Assembly: GCF_002879885.1 (NCBI RefSeq)
Contig: NZ_PNYA01000004.1
Span: forward strand, 1 to 64,000
Reading direction: 5' to 3'
Length of the DNA: 64,000 nucleotides
Origin: Trinickia dabaoshanensis
Lineage (GTDB): Bacteria; Pseudomonadota; Gammaproteobacteria; Burkholderiales; Burkholderiaceae
The notes below the pieces were generated by a model. It ran no database searches. It was not told the origin of the DNA and saw only the letters and a list, made by a program, of their open reading frames with translations. This document shows positions 34,789-43,973 of this stretch, one piece after another. Position 1 is the first letter of the stretch; each line of letters begins with the position of its first letter. The position numbers were made by a program, and so were the translations under genes.

Positions 34789-35198
34789 GCGGCTCGCGGG
34801 TCCGTTCTCAAGACGTCGCGCCAACTGACGATCCCGATCGGCCGGAACGAGCCGTCGACGATCGGAATACAAGAGATCGGGTTTGCCAACAGCAGCGCGA
34901 TGGCATCGGCCACCGTGGCCTCGGCGGTGAGCGTGACGGGTTTGCGCGACATGATTTGATGCACGCGCTTGCCGAGCGTACCCAAGTCCCTCGCGTTTTC
35001 GACGACGCTATCGATGAAAGGACTCAGCGCCGACAGCAAATCGCGGTCGGACACCACGCCTTGCAGGACGCCATCGTCCACCACGAGCAAGTGGTGAAAG
35101 TTCGCGTGATGAAAGATCTCGCGCACCGTCGCCAACGTCTCGTCGAAACCGACGGTCACGAGGCGGGTCGTCATGAGTTCGCTTACGTACATGGTCAT
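34785..35198 (-). CDS. CBS-domain pair protein
   Basis: 137 residues made almost wholly of two CBS motifs: VSELMTTRLVTVGFDETLAT with HHLLVVDDGVLQGVVSDRDL, and VHQIMSRKPVTLTAEATVAD with CIPIVDGSFRPIGIVSWRDVL. Stand-alone CBS pairs bind adenine nucleotides and regulate partners, none of which can be named here. Starts at 35198 or two codons later at 35192. Convergent with the MocR gene. Confidence 0.85.
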   Translation of the reverse strand: MTMYVSELMTTRLVTVGFDETLATVREIFHHANFHHLLVVDDGVLQGVVSDRDLLSALSPFIDSVVENARDLGTLGKRVHQIMSRKPVTLTAEATVADAIALLLANPISCIPIVDGSFRPIGIVSWRDVLRTDPRAA

Positions 35199-35369
35199 CT
35201 TCGTTCGTCTTCTCGCTCAATAGGCGGATACCCGCGCAACGCGGCCAAACATTGTATCAATCCTGCCTCGCAAAACGAGATTTCGCGAACAAATCGACCC
35301 GGCTGTGAGCCAAATGCACCACGTTACTCGATATTGGCTCCCGCCGTTCGGATCGTCCGCTTAGCATAG

Positions 35370-35396
35370 CCCCCTAGGGTATTGCGCTATACTCCC
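35370..35396. promoter_or_regulatory. Candidate operator for the RcnR-like regulator
   Basis: Upstream of the regulator, CCCCCTAGGGTAT (35370-35382) is followed after six bases by ATACTCCC (35389-35396); GGGTAT and ATAC-T-CCC form an imperfect inverted repeat around G/C tracts flanked by AT, the layout of RcnR/CsoR-family operators. It would allow autoregulation of the regulator and the transporter behind it. Confidence 0.5.
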
Positions 35397-35421
35397 GGCG
35401 GCCAGCAAAGGGAGCCCAAAC

Positions 35422-35694
35422 ATGAGCCATACGATCCGCGAGAAGCAAAAGCTTCTCAATCGCGTGCGTCGAATCAAAGGACAGATCGAAGGCATCGAAC
35501 GCGCGCTCGAGCAAGAGCGCGGCTGCATCGACGTACTCCAGCAAATCACGAGTTGCCGAGGGGCCATGAACGGGCTCCTCGCCGTCGTCCTCGAAGACCA
35601 CATCAAGACCCATCTCGTCGACGCGGAACCCGCCGACGAACACGGCAGCGGCACCGAGCAGTTGATCGAAGTCGTTCGCAGCTACTTCAAGTAA
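35422..35694 (+). CDS. RcnR/FrmR-type metal-responsive repressor (DmeR-like)
   Basis: 90 residues, all-helical DUF156 family. The N-terminus MSHTIREKQKLLNRVRRIKG closely follows RcnR. All four nickel/cobalt ligands of E. coli RcnR are at the same positions: H3, C35, H60 and H64. It also has C45. Together with the following cation-diffusion gene, 10 bases downstream, this is the DmeR-DmeF arrangement for cobalt and nickel export. FrmR (formaldehyde sensing) shares the fold; the His set favours metal sensing. Ribosome site AAGGGAGC precedes the ATG. Confidence 0.87.
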   Translation: MSHTIREKQKLLNRVRRIKGQIEGIERALEQERGCIDVLQQITSCRGAMNGLLAVVLEDHIKTHLVDAEPADEHGSGTEQLIEVVRSYFK

Positions 35695-35704
35695 GGGGAA
35701 TGCG

Positions 35705-36721
35705 ATGAGCGAATTCGAGAACGTCGCGTTCGGCGCGGGGCACGACCACATTTTCCTCGGCGCCGCACACGAGGAAAACGAGCGCAGAACATGGATGGTG
35801 ATCGGGCTGTGCAGCGCGATGATGGTGGCCGAGATCGTCGGCGGCACGTGGTTCGGGTCGCTTGCGCTCGTGGCCGACGGCCTGCATATGTCCACTCACG
35901 CGGGTGCGATGCTGATCGCCGCAATGGCCTATACCTATGCGCGCCGGCATGCAAGCGATCCTCGCTTCGCGTTCGGGACGGGAAAGCTCGGCGATCTCGC
36001 CGGGTTCTCGAGCGCGATCGTCCTGGCCATGATCGCTGCGCTCATCGGCTACGAAGCGATCGCCCGCATTCTCGCCCCGGTACCGATTCGGTTTAGCCAG
36101 GCGATTCCTATCGCCGTCGTTGGCCTGCTCGTCAATCTCGCCAGCATCTGGCTGCTGAGCGGGGATCATCATGGACATGGACATGGACATGGGCACGGGC
36201 ACGAGCATGGTCACGACCACGGGCACGGGCATGGTCACGATCACGACGATCATCACGAGCACGCAGACGAAGCCCACGCTGCAACGGTTCGCGATCACAA
36301 CATCCGCTCGGCGTACGTGCACGTCATCGCCGACGCCGCCGTCTCCGTGCTCGCCATCGTCGGCCTGATACTGGCCCGTTCATTCTCCTGGTACTGGATG
36401 GACCCGCTCGCCGGGATCATCGGCGCACTCGTGATCGCGAACTGGTCGTGGGGATTGATGCGCGATACGGGCGGCATCTTGCTCGATATGAATCCGGATC
36501 GGCGCATGGCCGAGAACGTCCGCCGCGTCGTCGAACAGCACGGCGACACGGTGCTCGACTTGCACGTCTGGCGCGTCGGCCCGGGACATTTGAGCGCGAT
36601 CGTCTCGGTGGCGACGGACGATACCGAGCGCAACCCGAGCTTCTATCACGCTGCGCTGGCAACGTTCAACGGGCTATCGCACGTAACGGTGGAAGTGAAC
36701 CGCCGGCAAGCGCTTGCTTGA
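35705..36721 (+). CDS. dmeF: Cation diffusion facilitator (DmeF-like Co/Ni exporter)
   Basis: 338 residues. Six membrane helices in the CDF layout, with metal-site residues in LVADGLHMSTH (D58, H61) and YVHVIAD (H206, D210), and a short cytoplasmic C-terminal domain (VLDLHVWRVGPGHLSAIVSV). Between helices 4 and 5 there is a His-rich loop, residues 155-191, with about 18 His alternating with Gly and Asp, encoded by a CAYGGN-rich repeat tract. The N-terminal GHDH and the loop are typical of DmeF. It forms an operon with the RcnR-like gene. Confidence 0.87.
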   Translation: MSEFENVAFGAGHDHIFLGAAHEENERRTWMVIGLCSAMMVAEIVGGTWFGSLALVADGLHMSTHAGAMLIAAMAYTYARRHASDPRFAFGTGKLGDLAGFSSAIVLAMIAALIGYEAIARILAPVPIRFSQAIPIAVVGLLVNLASIWLLSGDHHGHGHGHGHGHEHGHDHGHGHGHDHDDHHEHADEAHAATVRDHNIRSAYVHVIADAAVSVLAIVGLILARSFSWYWMDPLAGIIGALVIANWSWGLMRDTGGILLDMNPDRRMAENVRRVVEQHGDTVLDLHVWRVGPGHLSAIVSVATDDTERNPSFYHAALATFNGLSHVTVEVNRRQALA

Positions 36722-36762
36722 CCGGCACCGGCCGGCGATTCCCTACCCGGTTAGACGGGCCA

Positions 36763-37959
36763 TTACGCGGCCTTGAGCATCCCGTGCGGGTCGATGACGA
36801 ACTTGCGCGGGGCGCCGCCATCGAATGCGCGATACCCTTCGGGCGCCTGCTCGAGCGAGATGACGGTCACGTTGACGATCTTGGCGATCGGCAGCTTGTC
36901 CCACAAGATCGCTTGCATCAAGTTGCGGTTGTACTTCATCACCGGCGTTTGCCCCGTGTGGAACGAGTGCGACTTCGCCCAACCAAGGCCGAAGCGCAAG
37001 CTCAGGCTACCGCGCCGCGCAGCCGCATCCGTCGCGCCCGGATCGTCGGTCACGTAAAGCCCCGGGATGCCGATCGCCCCGGCCGGGCGCGTGATTTCCA
37101 TCAGCGAATTCAGCACCGTCGCGGGTGCCTCTTGCGTATGGGCGTTGCCGTGACCGTGAGCCTCGAATCCGACGCAATCCACCGCGCAATCGATCTCGGG
37201 TGTGCCCAGAATCTGCTCGATTTGCTCGCCCAGCGAAGCGTCGAGCGACAAGTTGACGGTTTCGAAGCCCATCGCCTTGGCATGCGCGAGCCGCTCTTCG
37301 TTCATATCGCCGACGATCGTCACCGCCGCGCCGAGCAACCGCGCCGAAGCGGCGGCCGCCATCCCCACCGGCCCCGCCCCCGCGATGTAGACGGTCGAGC
37401 CCGGTTTGACGCCCGCGGTCACCGCGCCGTGGTAACCCGTCGGCAAAATGTCCGATAGGCAAGTCAGATCGCGGATTTTCGACAGAGCTTGATCGCGATC
37501 GGGAAACTTCAGCAGATTGAAATCGGCGTACGGCACGAGGACGTATTCGGCCTGACCGCCGATCCATCCGCCCATATCCACGTAACCGTATGCACCGCCC
37601 GCGCGCGACGCGTTCACGTTCAAGCACACGCCCGTGTGCTGCTCCTTACACATCTGGCAGCGGCCGCATGCAACATTAAACGGCACCGAAACCACATCGC
37701 CGACCCTGAGCGTCTCCACGTCCCGCCCCACCTCGATCACCTCACCCGTGATCTCGTGGCCCAGCACGAGCCCTTCCGGCGCCGTCGTCCGCCCTCGCAC
37801 CATATGCTGGTCGGAGCCGCAGATATTCGTGCTGACGACTTTCAAAATCACGCCGTGCTGGATCGCGCGGCCGTTCGGATCGACCATCTTCGGATAGTCG
37901 ATCGACTCCACCTGCACCTTGCCCGCCCCTTGATACACGACACCTCGGTTGCTGCTCAT
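36763..37959 (-). CDS. fdhA: Glutathione-independent formaldehyde dehydrogenase
   Basis: 398 residues, zinc medium-chain dehydrogenase of the Pseudomonas FdhA type. Catalytic zinc: C47 in STNICGSDQHMVRG and the GHEITGEV block; structural zinc: ACGRCQMCKEQHTGVC. The NAD motif is VYIAGAGPVGMAAAASA, and the insert ILGTPEIDCAVDCVGFEAHG is typical. It oxidises formaldehyde released by betaine, dimethylglycine and sarcosine demethylation. It is divergent from betB. AAGGAGAC precedes the ATG, with a small hairpin GATCGC/GCGATC (37982-37999) just upstream of that site. Confidence 0.93.
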   Translation of the reverse strand: MSSNRGVVYQGAGKVQVESIDYPKMVDPNGRAIQHGVILKVVSTNICGSDQHMVRGRTTAPEGLVLGHEITGEVIEVGRDVETLRVGDVVSVPFNVACGRCQMCKEQHTGVCLNVNASRAGGAYGYVDMGGWIGGQAEYVLVPYADFNLLKFPDRDQALSKIRDLTCLSDILPTGYHGAVTAGVKPGSTVYIAGAGPVGMAAAASARLLGAAVTIVGDMNEERLAHAKAMGFETVNLSLDASLGEQIEQILGTPEIDCAVDCVGFEAHGHGNAHTQEAPATVLNSLMEITRPAGAIGIPGLYVTDDPGATDAAARRGSLSLRFGLGWAKSHSFHTGQTPVMKYNRNLMQAILWDKLPIAKIVNVTVISLEQAPEGYRAFDGGAPRKFVIDPHGMLKAA

Positions 37960-38166
37960 CGTATTCGTCTCCTTTCGTCTCGATCGCCGAAAAGCGATCA
38001 CCATTGCGGCGGAGTCCACGGGCGGCAGGTGCAGGACGCGCAGGTGCCGGCCGGTCTCCTCCGTTGCCGCTTGCAGCGTAGTCCGCAACGCACTGCGGCG
38101 ATCGTACAAAACGCGACACGGGCTTGCTAGAACCCGACACGCAGGGCGCGATACCGCCCTTATCGA

Positions 38167-38195
38167 TTGAACGCCAGACGTAAAACGCCTATCGT
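38167..38195 (+). promoter_or_regulatory. Sigma-70-type promoter for betBA
   Basis: TTGAAC (38167-38172), 17 bases, TATCGT (38190-38195), about 45 bases ahead of the betB start. Confidence 0.6.
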
Positions 38196-38238
38196 TGGAG
38201 CCTTCGAATGACTGACGAAGCTTCTTGGAGAAATGCCG

Positions 38239-39717
38239 ATGAATCCGTCCTCCGTCTACGGTCCGCAGCGCCTGTACATTGGCGGGACCTACGTCGAAGC
38301 CACGTCGGGCGAGCACTTCGAGACGTTCGATCCCGCCACGGGCGAACGCCTGGCGACGGTTGCGCAAGCGAGCCGCGACGATATCGAGCGCGCCGTGGTC
38401 TCGGCGCGCGAAGGGCAGCGGCAATGGGCGGCCATGAACGCCATGGCGCGCTCGCGCATCTTGCGCCGCGCCGTCGAGTTGCTGCGCGCGCGCAACGACG
38501 AACTGGCCGAACTCGAAATGCGCGACACGGGCAAGCCCATCGCCGAGACGCGCGCGGTCGATATCGTGACGGGCGCGGATGTCATCGAATACTACGCGGG
38601 CCTTGTGCCCACGATCGAGGGCCGCCAAATCCCGTTGCGCGACGATTCGTTCGTCTACACACGGCGTGAACCCTTGGGCATCTGCGCGGGTATAGGCGCT
38701 TGGAACTACCCGATTCAAATCGCGTGCTGGAAGTCCGCGCCCGCCCTAGCCGCGGGTAACGCGATGATTTTCAAGCCCAGTGAAATCACGCCGCTGTCGG
38801 CGTTGAAGCTGGCCGAGATCTATACCGAAGCCGGTGTGCCGGCCGGCGTATTCAATGTCGTCCAAGGCGGCGGCGCGGTCGGCGCGATGCTGGCCGAACA
38901 TCCGGACATCGCGAAGGTCTCGTTCACGGGCGGTGTCGAGACGGGCAAGAAAGTGATGTCTATGGCCGGCGCATCGTCGTTGAAGGAAGTGACGATGGAG
39001 CTTGGCGGCAAATCCCCGTTGATCGTATTTGCCGACGCCGATCTCGAACGCGCCGCCGATATTGCGGTCACCGCGAATTTTTTCAGTGCCGGTCAGGTAT
39101 GCACGAACGCCACGCGCGTGTTCGTGCAGCGTTCGGTCATGACCCGGTTCGAGGCACTGGTCGCGGAACGCGTGAAGCGCATCCGCGTAGGCAAGCCATC
39201 CGATCCCGATACGAACTTCGGGCCGCTCGCGAGCGCCGCCCAACTCGACAAGGTGCTCGGCTACATCGAACACGCGAAGCGCGAAGGCGCTCGTCTAGTG
39301 GCGGGCGGTATGCGCCTCGCCGAAGGTCATTTCGCGCATGGGCAGTACGTGGCGCCCACGGTGTTCGGCGAGTGCCGCGACGACATGCGTGCCGTACGCG
39401 AGGAAATCTTCGGCCCCGTGATGTGCCTGCTCGCATTCGATGAGGAAAACGACGTCGTCGAGCGCGCCAATGCGACCCATTACGGGCTCGCGGCAGGCGT
39501 CGTCACCGAAAACCTCGCGCGCGCCCACCGAGTGATCCATCGTTTGCAAGCCGGTATTTGCTGGATCAATACGTGGGGCGAATCGCCGGCGGAAATGCCC
39601 GTGGGCGGCTATAAACAATCGGGCGTGGGCCGCGAAAACGGCATCGACACGCTCGAGCATTACACTCAGATCAAATCGGTGCAGGTCGAACTCGGCCCCT
39701 ACCGGCCCGTGTTCTGA
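38239..39717 (+). CDS. betB: Betaine aldehyde dehydrogenase
   Basis: 492 residues. Catalytic C288 in [12 protein letters not shown] and general base E254 in TMELGGKSP match BetB (C286/E252 in E. coli numbering). The N-terminus [16 protein letters not shown] and C-terminal [20 protein letters not shown] are betaine-aldehyde-specific. It converts betaine aldehyde to glycine betaine with NAD(P). The ATG at 38239 is preferred: GGAG (38227-38230) is 8 bases before it but only 2 before the ATG at 38233. betA follows after 12 bases. No betI gene is adjacent. Confidence 0.94.
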   Translation: MNPSSVYGPQRLYIGGTYVEATSGEHFETFDPATGERLATVAQASRDDIERAVVSAREGQRQWAAMNAMARSRILRRAVELLRARNDELAELEMRDTGKPIAETRAVDIVTGADVIEYYAGLVPTIEGRQIPLRDDSFVYTRREPLGICAGIGAWNYPIQIACWKSAPALAAGNAMIFKPSEITPLSALKLAEIYTEAGVPAGVFNVVQGGGAVGAMLAEHPDIAKVSFTGGVETGKKVMSMAGASSLKEVTMELGGKSPLIVFADADLERAADIAVTANFFSAGQVCTNATRVFVQRSVMTRFEALVAERVKRIRVGKPSDPDTNFGPLASAAQLDKVLGYIEHAKREGARLVAGGMRLAEGHFAHGQYVAPTVFGECRDDMRAVREEIFGPVMCLLAFDEENDVVERANATHYGLAAGVVTENLARAHRVIHRLQAGICWINTWGESPAEMPVGGYKQSGVGRENGIDTLEHYTQIKSVQVELGPYRPVF

Positions 39718-39729
39718 AGGAGAGCGCTC

Positions 39730-41466
39730 GTGAGTGCCAAGGAATACGACTACATCATCGTCGGCGCGGGCTCGGCCGGCAACGTGCTGGCCACGCGGCT
39801 GACCGAGGACGCGGGCGTCACCGTGCTGCTGCTCGAAGCGGGCGGCCCCGATTACCGCTTCGACTTCCGCACCCAAATGCCGGCGGCGCTCGCCTATCCG
39901 CTGCAAGGGCGGCGCTACAACTGGGCCTATGAAACGGAGCCCGAGCCGCATATGAACCACCGCCGCATGGAGTGCGGCCGGGGCAAGGGGCTTGGCGGAT
40001 CGTCGTTGATCAACGGCATGTGCTACATCCGCGGCAACGCGCTCGACTACGACGGCTGGGCGTCGAATAAGGGGCTCGAGAACTGGCGCTACCTCGATTG
40101 CTTGCCCTACTTCAAGAAAGCGGAAACGCGCGACGCCGGGCCCAATGCGTACCATGGCGGCGACGGCCCCGTGCACGTCACGACGAGCAAGCCCGGTAAC
40201 AACCCGCTCTTCGGCGCGATGGTCGAAGCCGGCGTGCAAGCGGGCTACGCGCGGACCGACGATCTGAACGGTTACCGGCAAGAGGGCTTCGGCCCGATGG
40301 ACCGCACGGTCACCGCGCGCGGGCGTCGCGCGAGCACGGCGCGCGGCTACCTCGACCAAGCACGGCAACGGCCGAACCTGACGATCGTCACGCATGCGCA
40401 AGCCGATCGTGTTTTATTCTCGGGCAAGCGCGCCACGGGCGTGGCTTACTTGCATCAAGACACGAACGTGACGGCCCATGCGCGGCGCGAGGTGCTCGTG
40501 TGTTCGGGCGCGATCGCCTCGCCCCAACTGCTGCAACGTTCGGGCGTCGGTCCCGGCGAATGGCTCAGCGAACTGGACATACGGATCGTGCTCGATCTCC
40601 CGGGCGTCGGCCGGAATCTGCAGGATCATCTCGAGATCTACATGCAGTACGAGTGCAAGGAGCCCATCTCGCTCTATCCCGCGTTGCAGTGGCACAACCA
40701 GCCCGCGATCGGATTGGAATGGCTCGTCAACGGGACCGGTATCGGCGCAAGCAATCAGTTCGAAGCGGGCGGCTTCATTCGAACGCGCGACGACGACCCT
40801 TGGCCGAACATTCAATACCATTTCCTGCCGATCGCTATCAACTACAACGGCTCCAACGCGATCAAGATGCACGGCTTTCAGGCGCATATGGGTTCGATGC
40901 GCTCCCCCAGCCGTGGACGAATTCGGCTGCGTTCGCGCGATCCGCGCGTCCATCCGAGCATCTTGTTCAACTACATGGCCGAGCCGCTCGATTGGCGCGA
41001 GTTTCGCGACGGCATCCGCGCGACGCGGGAGATCATCGCGCAACCCGCACTCGATCGATATCGCGGACGCGAGCTGAGCCCCGGGGCCGATCTGAAAAGC
41101 GATGCGGAACTCGACGCATTCGTGCGATCACACGCGGAGACGGCTTATCACCCATCGTGCTCGTGCGCGATGGGATATGACGAGATGTCGGTCGTCGATG
41201 CCGAAGGTCGCGTGCATGGTATCGATGGGCTGCGGGTGGTCGACGCCTCGATCATGCCTCGCATCACAACCGGCAATCTGAACGCGCCGACGATCATGCT
41301 CGCCGAGAAGATCGCCGATCGCATTCGAGGCCGTGCGCCGCTGCCCAGCGTCGAGGTGCCGTATTACGTGGCGAACGGGGCGCCCGCGCGAGCGGGAGCG
41401 CCTGCGCGTATGCCTGCGTCCGATGCCGCAAAGGCCCTGCGATCGACGGCGAACGTCGTGAGTTAG
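39730..41466 (+). CDS. betA: Choline dehydrogenase
   Basis: 578 residues, GMC oxidoreductase. FAD motif [17 protein letters not shown] at 8-24; [40 protein letters not shown] and [20 protein letters not shown] follow E. coli BetA closely. The catalytic His is H474 in [10 protein letters not shown], and [19 protein letters not shown] is the C-terminal signature. It oxidises choline to betaine aldehyde, passing electrons to the respiratory chain. A C-terminal tail of about 20 residues rich in Ala and Pro extends beyond the family end. AGGAG precedes the GTG-like junction at 39720; the start codon used is GTG at 39730. Confidence 0.94.
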   Translation: MSAKEYDYIIVGAGSAGNVLATRLTEDAGVTVLLLEAGGPDYRFDFRTQMPAALAYPLQGRRYNWAYETEPEPHMNHRRMECGRGKGLGGSSLINGMCYIRGNALDYDGWASNKGLENWRYLDCLPYFKKAETRDAGPNAYHGGDGPVHVTTSKPGNNPLFGAMVEAGVQAGYARTDDLNGYRQEGFGPMDRTVTARGRRASTARGYLDQARQRPNLTIVTHAQADRVLFSGKRATGVAYLHQDTNVTAHARREVLVCSGAIASPQLLQRSGVGPGEWLSELDIRIVLDLPGVGRNLQDHLEIYMQYECKEPISLYPALQWHNQPAIGLEWLVNGTGIGASNQFEAGGFIRTRDDDPWPNIQYHFLPIAINYNGSNAIKMHGFQAHMGSMRSPSRGRIRLRSRDPRVHPSILFNYMAEPLDWREFRDGIRATREIIAQPALDRYRGRELSPGADLKSDAELDAFVRSHAETAYHPSCSCAMGYDEMSVVDAEGRVHGIDGLRVVDASIMPRITTGNLNAPTIMLAEKIADRIRGRAPLPSVEVPYYVANGAPARAGAPARMPASDAAKALRSTANVVS

Positions 41467-41511
41467 TCCCAACGCATTCCCACCGGCCTCTCATTCGGAG
41501 CGCAGCCCGCC

Positions 41512-42957
41512 ATGCCGAAAGCCCAATTAGCGACGCCGCTTCGCGCAAGCGCCGCCGCTCGACTCGAACGCCTGCCGTTTTCGTCGTATCACCGCTTGCT
41601 GTTCGTCGTCATTGCCCTCGCCTTTTTCTTCGACTCTGTCGATCTCGGCACGATGACGTTCGTGCTGGGCTCGATCAAGAAAGAGTTCGGTTTGAGCACG
41701 GCGGCAGCCGGTCTCGTTGCAAGCGCGAGCTTCTTCGGCATGGTGGCGGGAGCGGCGGTGGCAGGCTTGCTTGCCGACCGTTTCGGGCGGCGGCCCGTGT
41801 TCCAATGGAGCATGGTGCTCTGGGGCATCGCCTCGTATCTCTGTTCGACGGCGCATAGCGTCGAAGCACTCATCGTCTACCGCGTCTTGCTCGGTATCGG
41901 CATGGGGATGGAGTTTCCGGTCGCGCAGGCATTGCTGTCTGAATTCGTGCCGGCCCGGTCACGCGGCCGCTTGATCGCGCTGATGGACGGATTCTGGCCG
42001 CTCGGGTTCATTACGTCGGGGGTCGTCTCTTACTTCGTTCTGCCGGGCTTCGGTTGGCGCACTGTCTTCGCACTGCTCGCGATTCCGGCCGTATTTGTTT
42101 TGGTCGTCCGCCGCATCGTTCCCGAGTCGCCGCGCTGGCTCGAGCATCATGGCCGCGTGCGCGAAGCGCAATCGGTGCTCGCCTCGATCGAAGCGAAAGT
42201 CATGCGCGCTTGCAGACTTCGTGAATTACCCGCGCCGGTCATCGACGCGGGTCCGCCGCCGGCGTTGCGGCAACGAGGCGCATTCCGCGAGATATGGAGC
42301 GCGACCTATCGCAGCCGCACGATCATGGTTTGGACGCTCTGGTTCTTTGCGCTGCTCGGGTTTTACGGCCTAACCTCTTGGCTCGGCGCACTCATGCAGC
42401 AATCCGGTTTCGCGGTGGCCAAATCGGTGCTCTATACGGTTTGGATTTCGCTCGCGGGCATTCCGGGCTTTCTCTGCGCCGCATGGCTCGTCGAGCGCTG
42501 GGGACGTAAGCCGACCTGCGTGGCGTCGCTCACGGGCGGGGCGGTGATGGCCTACGTCTACGGACAAACCGCATTGCACGGCGCGAGCGTCGCGCTGATC
42601 ATTTGCGCCGGGCTGGCCATGCAGTTCTTTTTGTTTGGAATGTGGGCGGCGCTCTATACCTACACGCCCGAGCTTTACGGTACGGGCGCCCGTGCGACGG
42701 GTTCGGGATTCGCGTCGGCGATCGGGCGTGTCGGATCGTTGATCGGGCCGTACGCGGTGGGCGTCGTGCTGCCGACGTTCGGGCAAAGCGGCGTGTTCTC
42801 GCTGGGCGCGTGTTCGTTCGCGCTCGCCGCGATCGCGGTCGCGACGATGGGTATCGAGACGAAGGGGCTCGCGCTCGAGGCGCTCGGCCAGGCCGATCCC
42901 GAAGCATCGAACGCGAACGAGTACGTCGCCGCGTTCGATGAGGCGCGGGGAGGCTAA
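41512..42957 (+). CDS. MFS transporter downstream of betBA
   Basis: 481 residues, 12 hydrophobic segments. Major-facilitator motifs: LLADRFGRRPVFQWSMVLWG between helices 2 and 3, RVLLGIGMGMEFPVAQALLS in helix 4, SRGRLIALMDGFWPLGFITSG, and PESPRWLEHHGRVREAQSVL after helix 6, which place it in the sugar/aromatic-acid (SP/AAHS) branch. It starts 45 bases after betA on the same strand and may be co-transcribed, but it is not of the BCCT (BetT) type that usually brings in choline. The substrate is therefore open. Confidence 0.85.
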   Translation: MPKAQLATPLRASAAARLERLPFSSYHRLLFVVIALAFFFDSVDLGTMTFVLGSIKKEFGLSTAAAGLVASASFFGMVAGAAVAGLLADRFGRRPVFQWSMVLWGIASYLCSTAHSVEALIVYRVLLGIGMGMEFPVAQALLSEFVPARSRGRLIALMDGFWPLGFITSGVVSYFVLPGFGWRTVFALLAIPAVFVLVVRRIVPESPRWLEHHGRVREAQSVLASIEAKVMRACRLRELPAPVIDAGPPPALRQRGAFREIWSATYRSRTIMVWTLWFFALLGFYGLTSWLGALMQQSGFAVAKSVLYTVWISLAGIPGFLCAAWLVERWGRKPTCVASLTGGAVMAYVYGQTALHGASVALIICAGLAMQFFLFGMWAALYTYTPELYGTGARATGSGFASAIGRVGSLIGPYAVGVVLPTFGQSGVFSLGACSFALAAIAVATMGIETKGLALEALGQADPEASNANEYVAAFDEARGG

Positions 42958-43002
42958 TCGGCGATCGCGCGGCCATGGGGCTCGCGATGGCGCGACGGAC
43001 CA

Positions 43003-43395
43003 TCAGCGCGCGGTCATTTCATGCTCGGCAGCGAGCGCGAGAAACGCGGAGCGTGACATTCGGCGTTCGCGAGCCGCCTCATCGATTTGTTGGACGAGCC
43101 GCTCGGGAAGGCTGATATTGAGTCGAACTGCTTTCCCGTTGATGCGCGAGAGGTCGATATCGAACAACATCCAAACGCCGCCTTCGTATTGCGGGTCGTG
43201 AGCCAGACGCTCGAGCGGGGTCGGCTCGGGAACGCTCTCATCACCATCGGAAAAATGCGCTTCGACCGCTTCCTGCACCGCGCTCGGTAGATCCTCCCAT
43301 TCGTCCGCCGCCGCGAAACAGCCGGGGAAATCGGGAAACGTTACGCCGTGCGAATGCTTGGCATCGCCAACGTGGACATAAAGTGGATAGAGCAT
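43003..43395 (-). CDS. HicB-family antitoxin without a neighbouring HicA
   Basis: 130 residues. The N-terminal degraded RNase-H-like HicB fold is YPLYVHVGDAKHSHGVTFPD plus FPGCFAAADEWEDLPSAVQE; the C-terminal DNA-binding ribbon-helix-helix reads RLNISLPERLVQQIDEAARE. AGGAG lies 7 bases before the ATG. No HicA-like ORF (about 60-80 residues, with the catalytic G-S-H motif) is present on either side: upstream there are only 154 bases before a methyltransferase remnant and downstream an MFS gene. It is either an orphan antitoxin or has become a simple regulator. A palindromic operator lies just upstream. Confidence 0.85.
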   Translation of the reverse strand: MLYPLYVHVGDAKHSHGVTFPDFPGCFAAADEWEDLPSAVQEAVEAHFSDGDESVPEPTPLERLAHDPQYEGGVWMLFDIDLSRINGKAVRLNISLPERLVQQIDEAARERRMSRSAFLALAAEHEMTAR

Positions 43396-43417
43396 TTCGA
43401 GCTCCTTCTATCTTCTA

Positions 43418-43435
43418 TTGTGTAATCATACACAA
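43418..43435. promoter_or_regulatory. Palindromic operator upstream of hicB
   Basis: TTGTGT (43418-43423), six bases, ACACAA (43430-43435), a perfect inverted repeat 23 bases upstream of the hicB start; an autoregulatory ribbon-helix-helix site is the simplest reading. Confidence 0.6.
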
Positions 43436-43549
43436 CGAACAGTCTCCAGCGTGGCGCCGGAAGCGTCGGTGCCAAGTGGTGCTCGATAATCCGGCAATGC
43501 ACCGTCACTTTCGACGAGAGACAGATCGATCTAAAAACCGAGGCTTCAC

Positions 43550-43945
43550 ATGCCCAACACCGGCAACTCAAACGAATCGACCGGCCGGGAAGCGTATTCT
43601 CAGTTCGCCGAACGTTACGCCGAATTCGCGCCGACCAAAGCCCATAACGCGCTCTACGAACGCCCTGCAACGATGGCCCTAGTGGGCGACGTGCATGGCC
43701 TGGCGGTGTTGGACGCCGGGTGCGGTCCCGGCATTTGCAGCGAGCATCATGCGCGGCAAGGAGCGTCGGTACACGCGTTCGACGTGACGCCTGAGATGGT
43801 CGAGTTGGCTCGCAAACACTGCGAAGGCTTAAAAGTGAACGTCGTCGAGCCGCAGCCCTTGAAAGAGATGAAGGCGAAGTCGGAACGCCTGTACGCCGAG
43901 CTATCCCACTCGCCCGCCTTCATCTGCATCCGCGCTCGATGCTGA
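43550..43945 (+). pseudogene. Class I methyltransferase with a large in-frame internal deletion
   Basis: 131 residues. The first 97 are a normal SAM-methyltransferase start: an N-terminal helix with AYSQFAERYAEFAPTKAHNA, YERPATMALV, motif I VLDAGCGPGICSEHHA and motif II region VHAFDVTPEMVELARKHC. The sequence then jumps directly to VVEPQPLKEMKAKSERLYAE and SPAFICIRARC, which is the C-terminal end of the same family (about 240-250 residues when intact). About 110 residues, containing motifs III-V and the substrate region, are missing without a frameshift. The product can hardly be an active enzyme. Confidence 0.75.
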
Positions 43946-43973
43946 CCGCGGCTCGACAATCACAACACGCGCA

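Noticed and set aside
36165-36270. Short tandem repeats (CATGGACATGGGCACG-like), first taken for a repeat array
   Set aside because: They encode the His-rich cytoplasmic loop of the cation exporter in frame; no spacers or array structure.
37982-37999. Hairpin GATCGC/GCGATC next to the fdhA ribosome site as a riboregulator
   Set aside because: Only six base pairs; easily found by chance in this DNA, so not listed as a feature.
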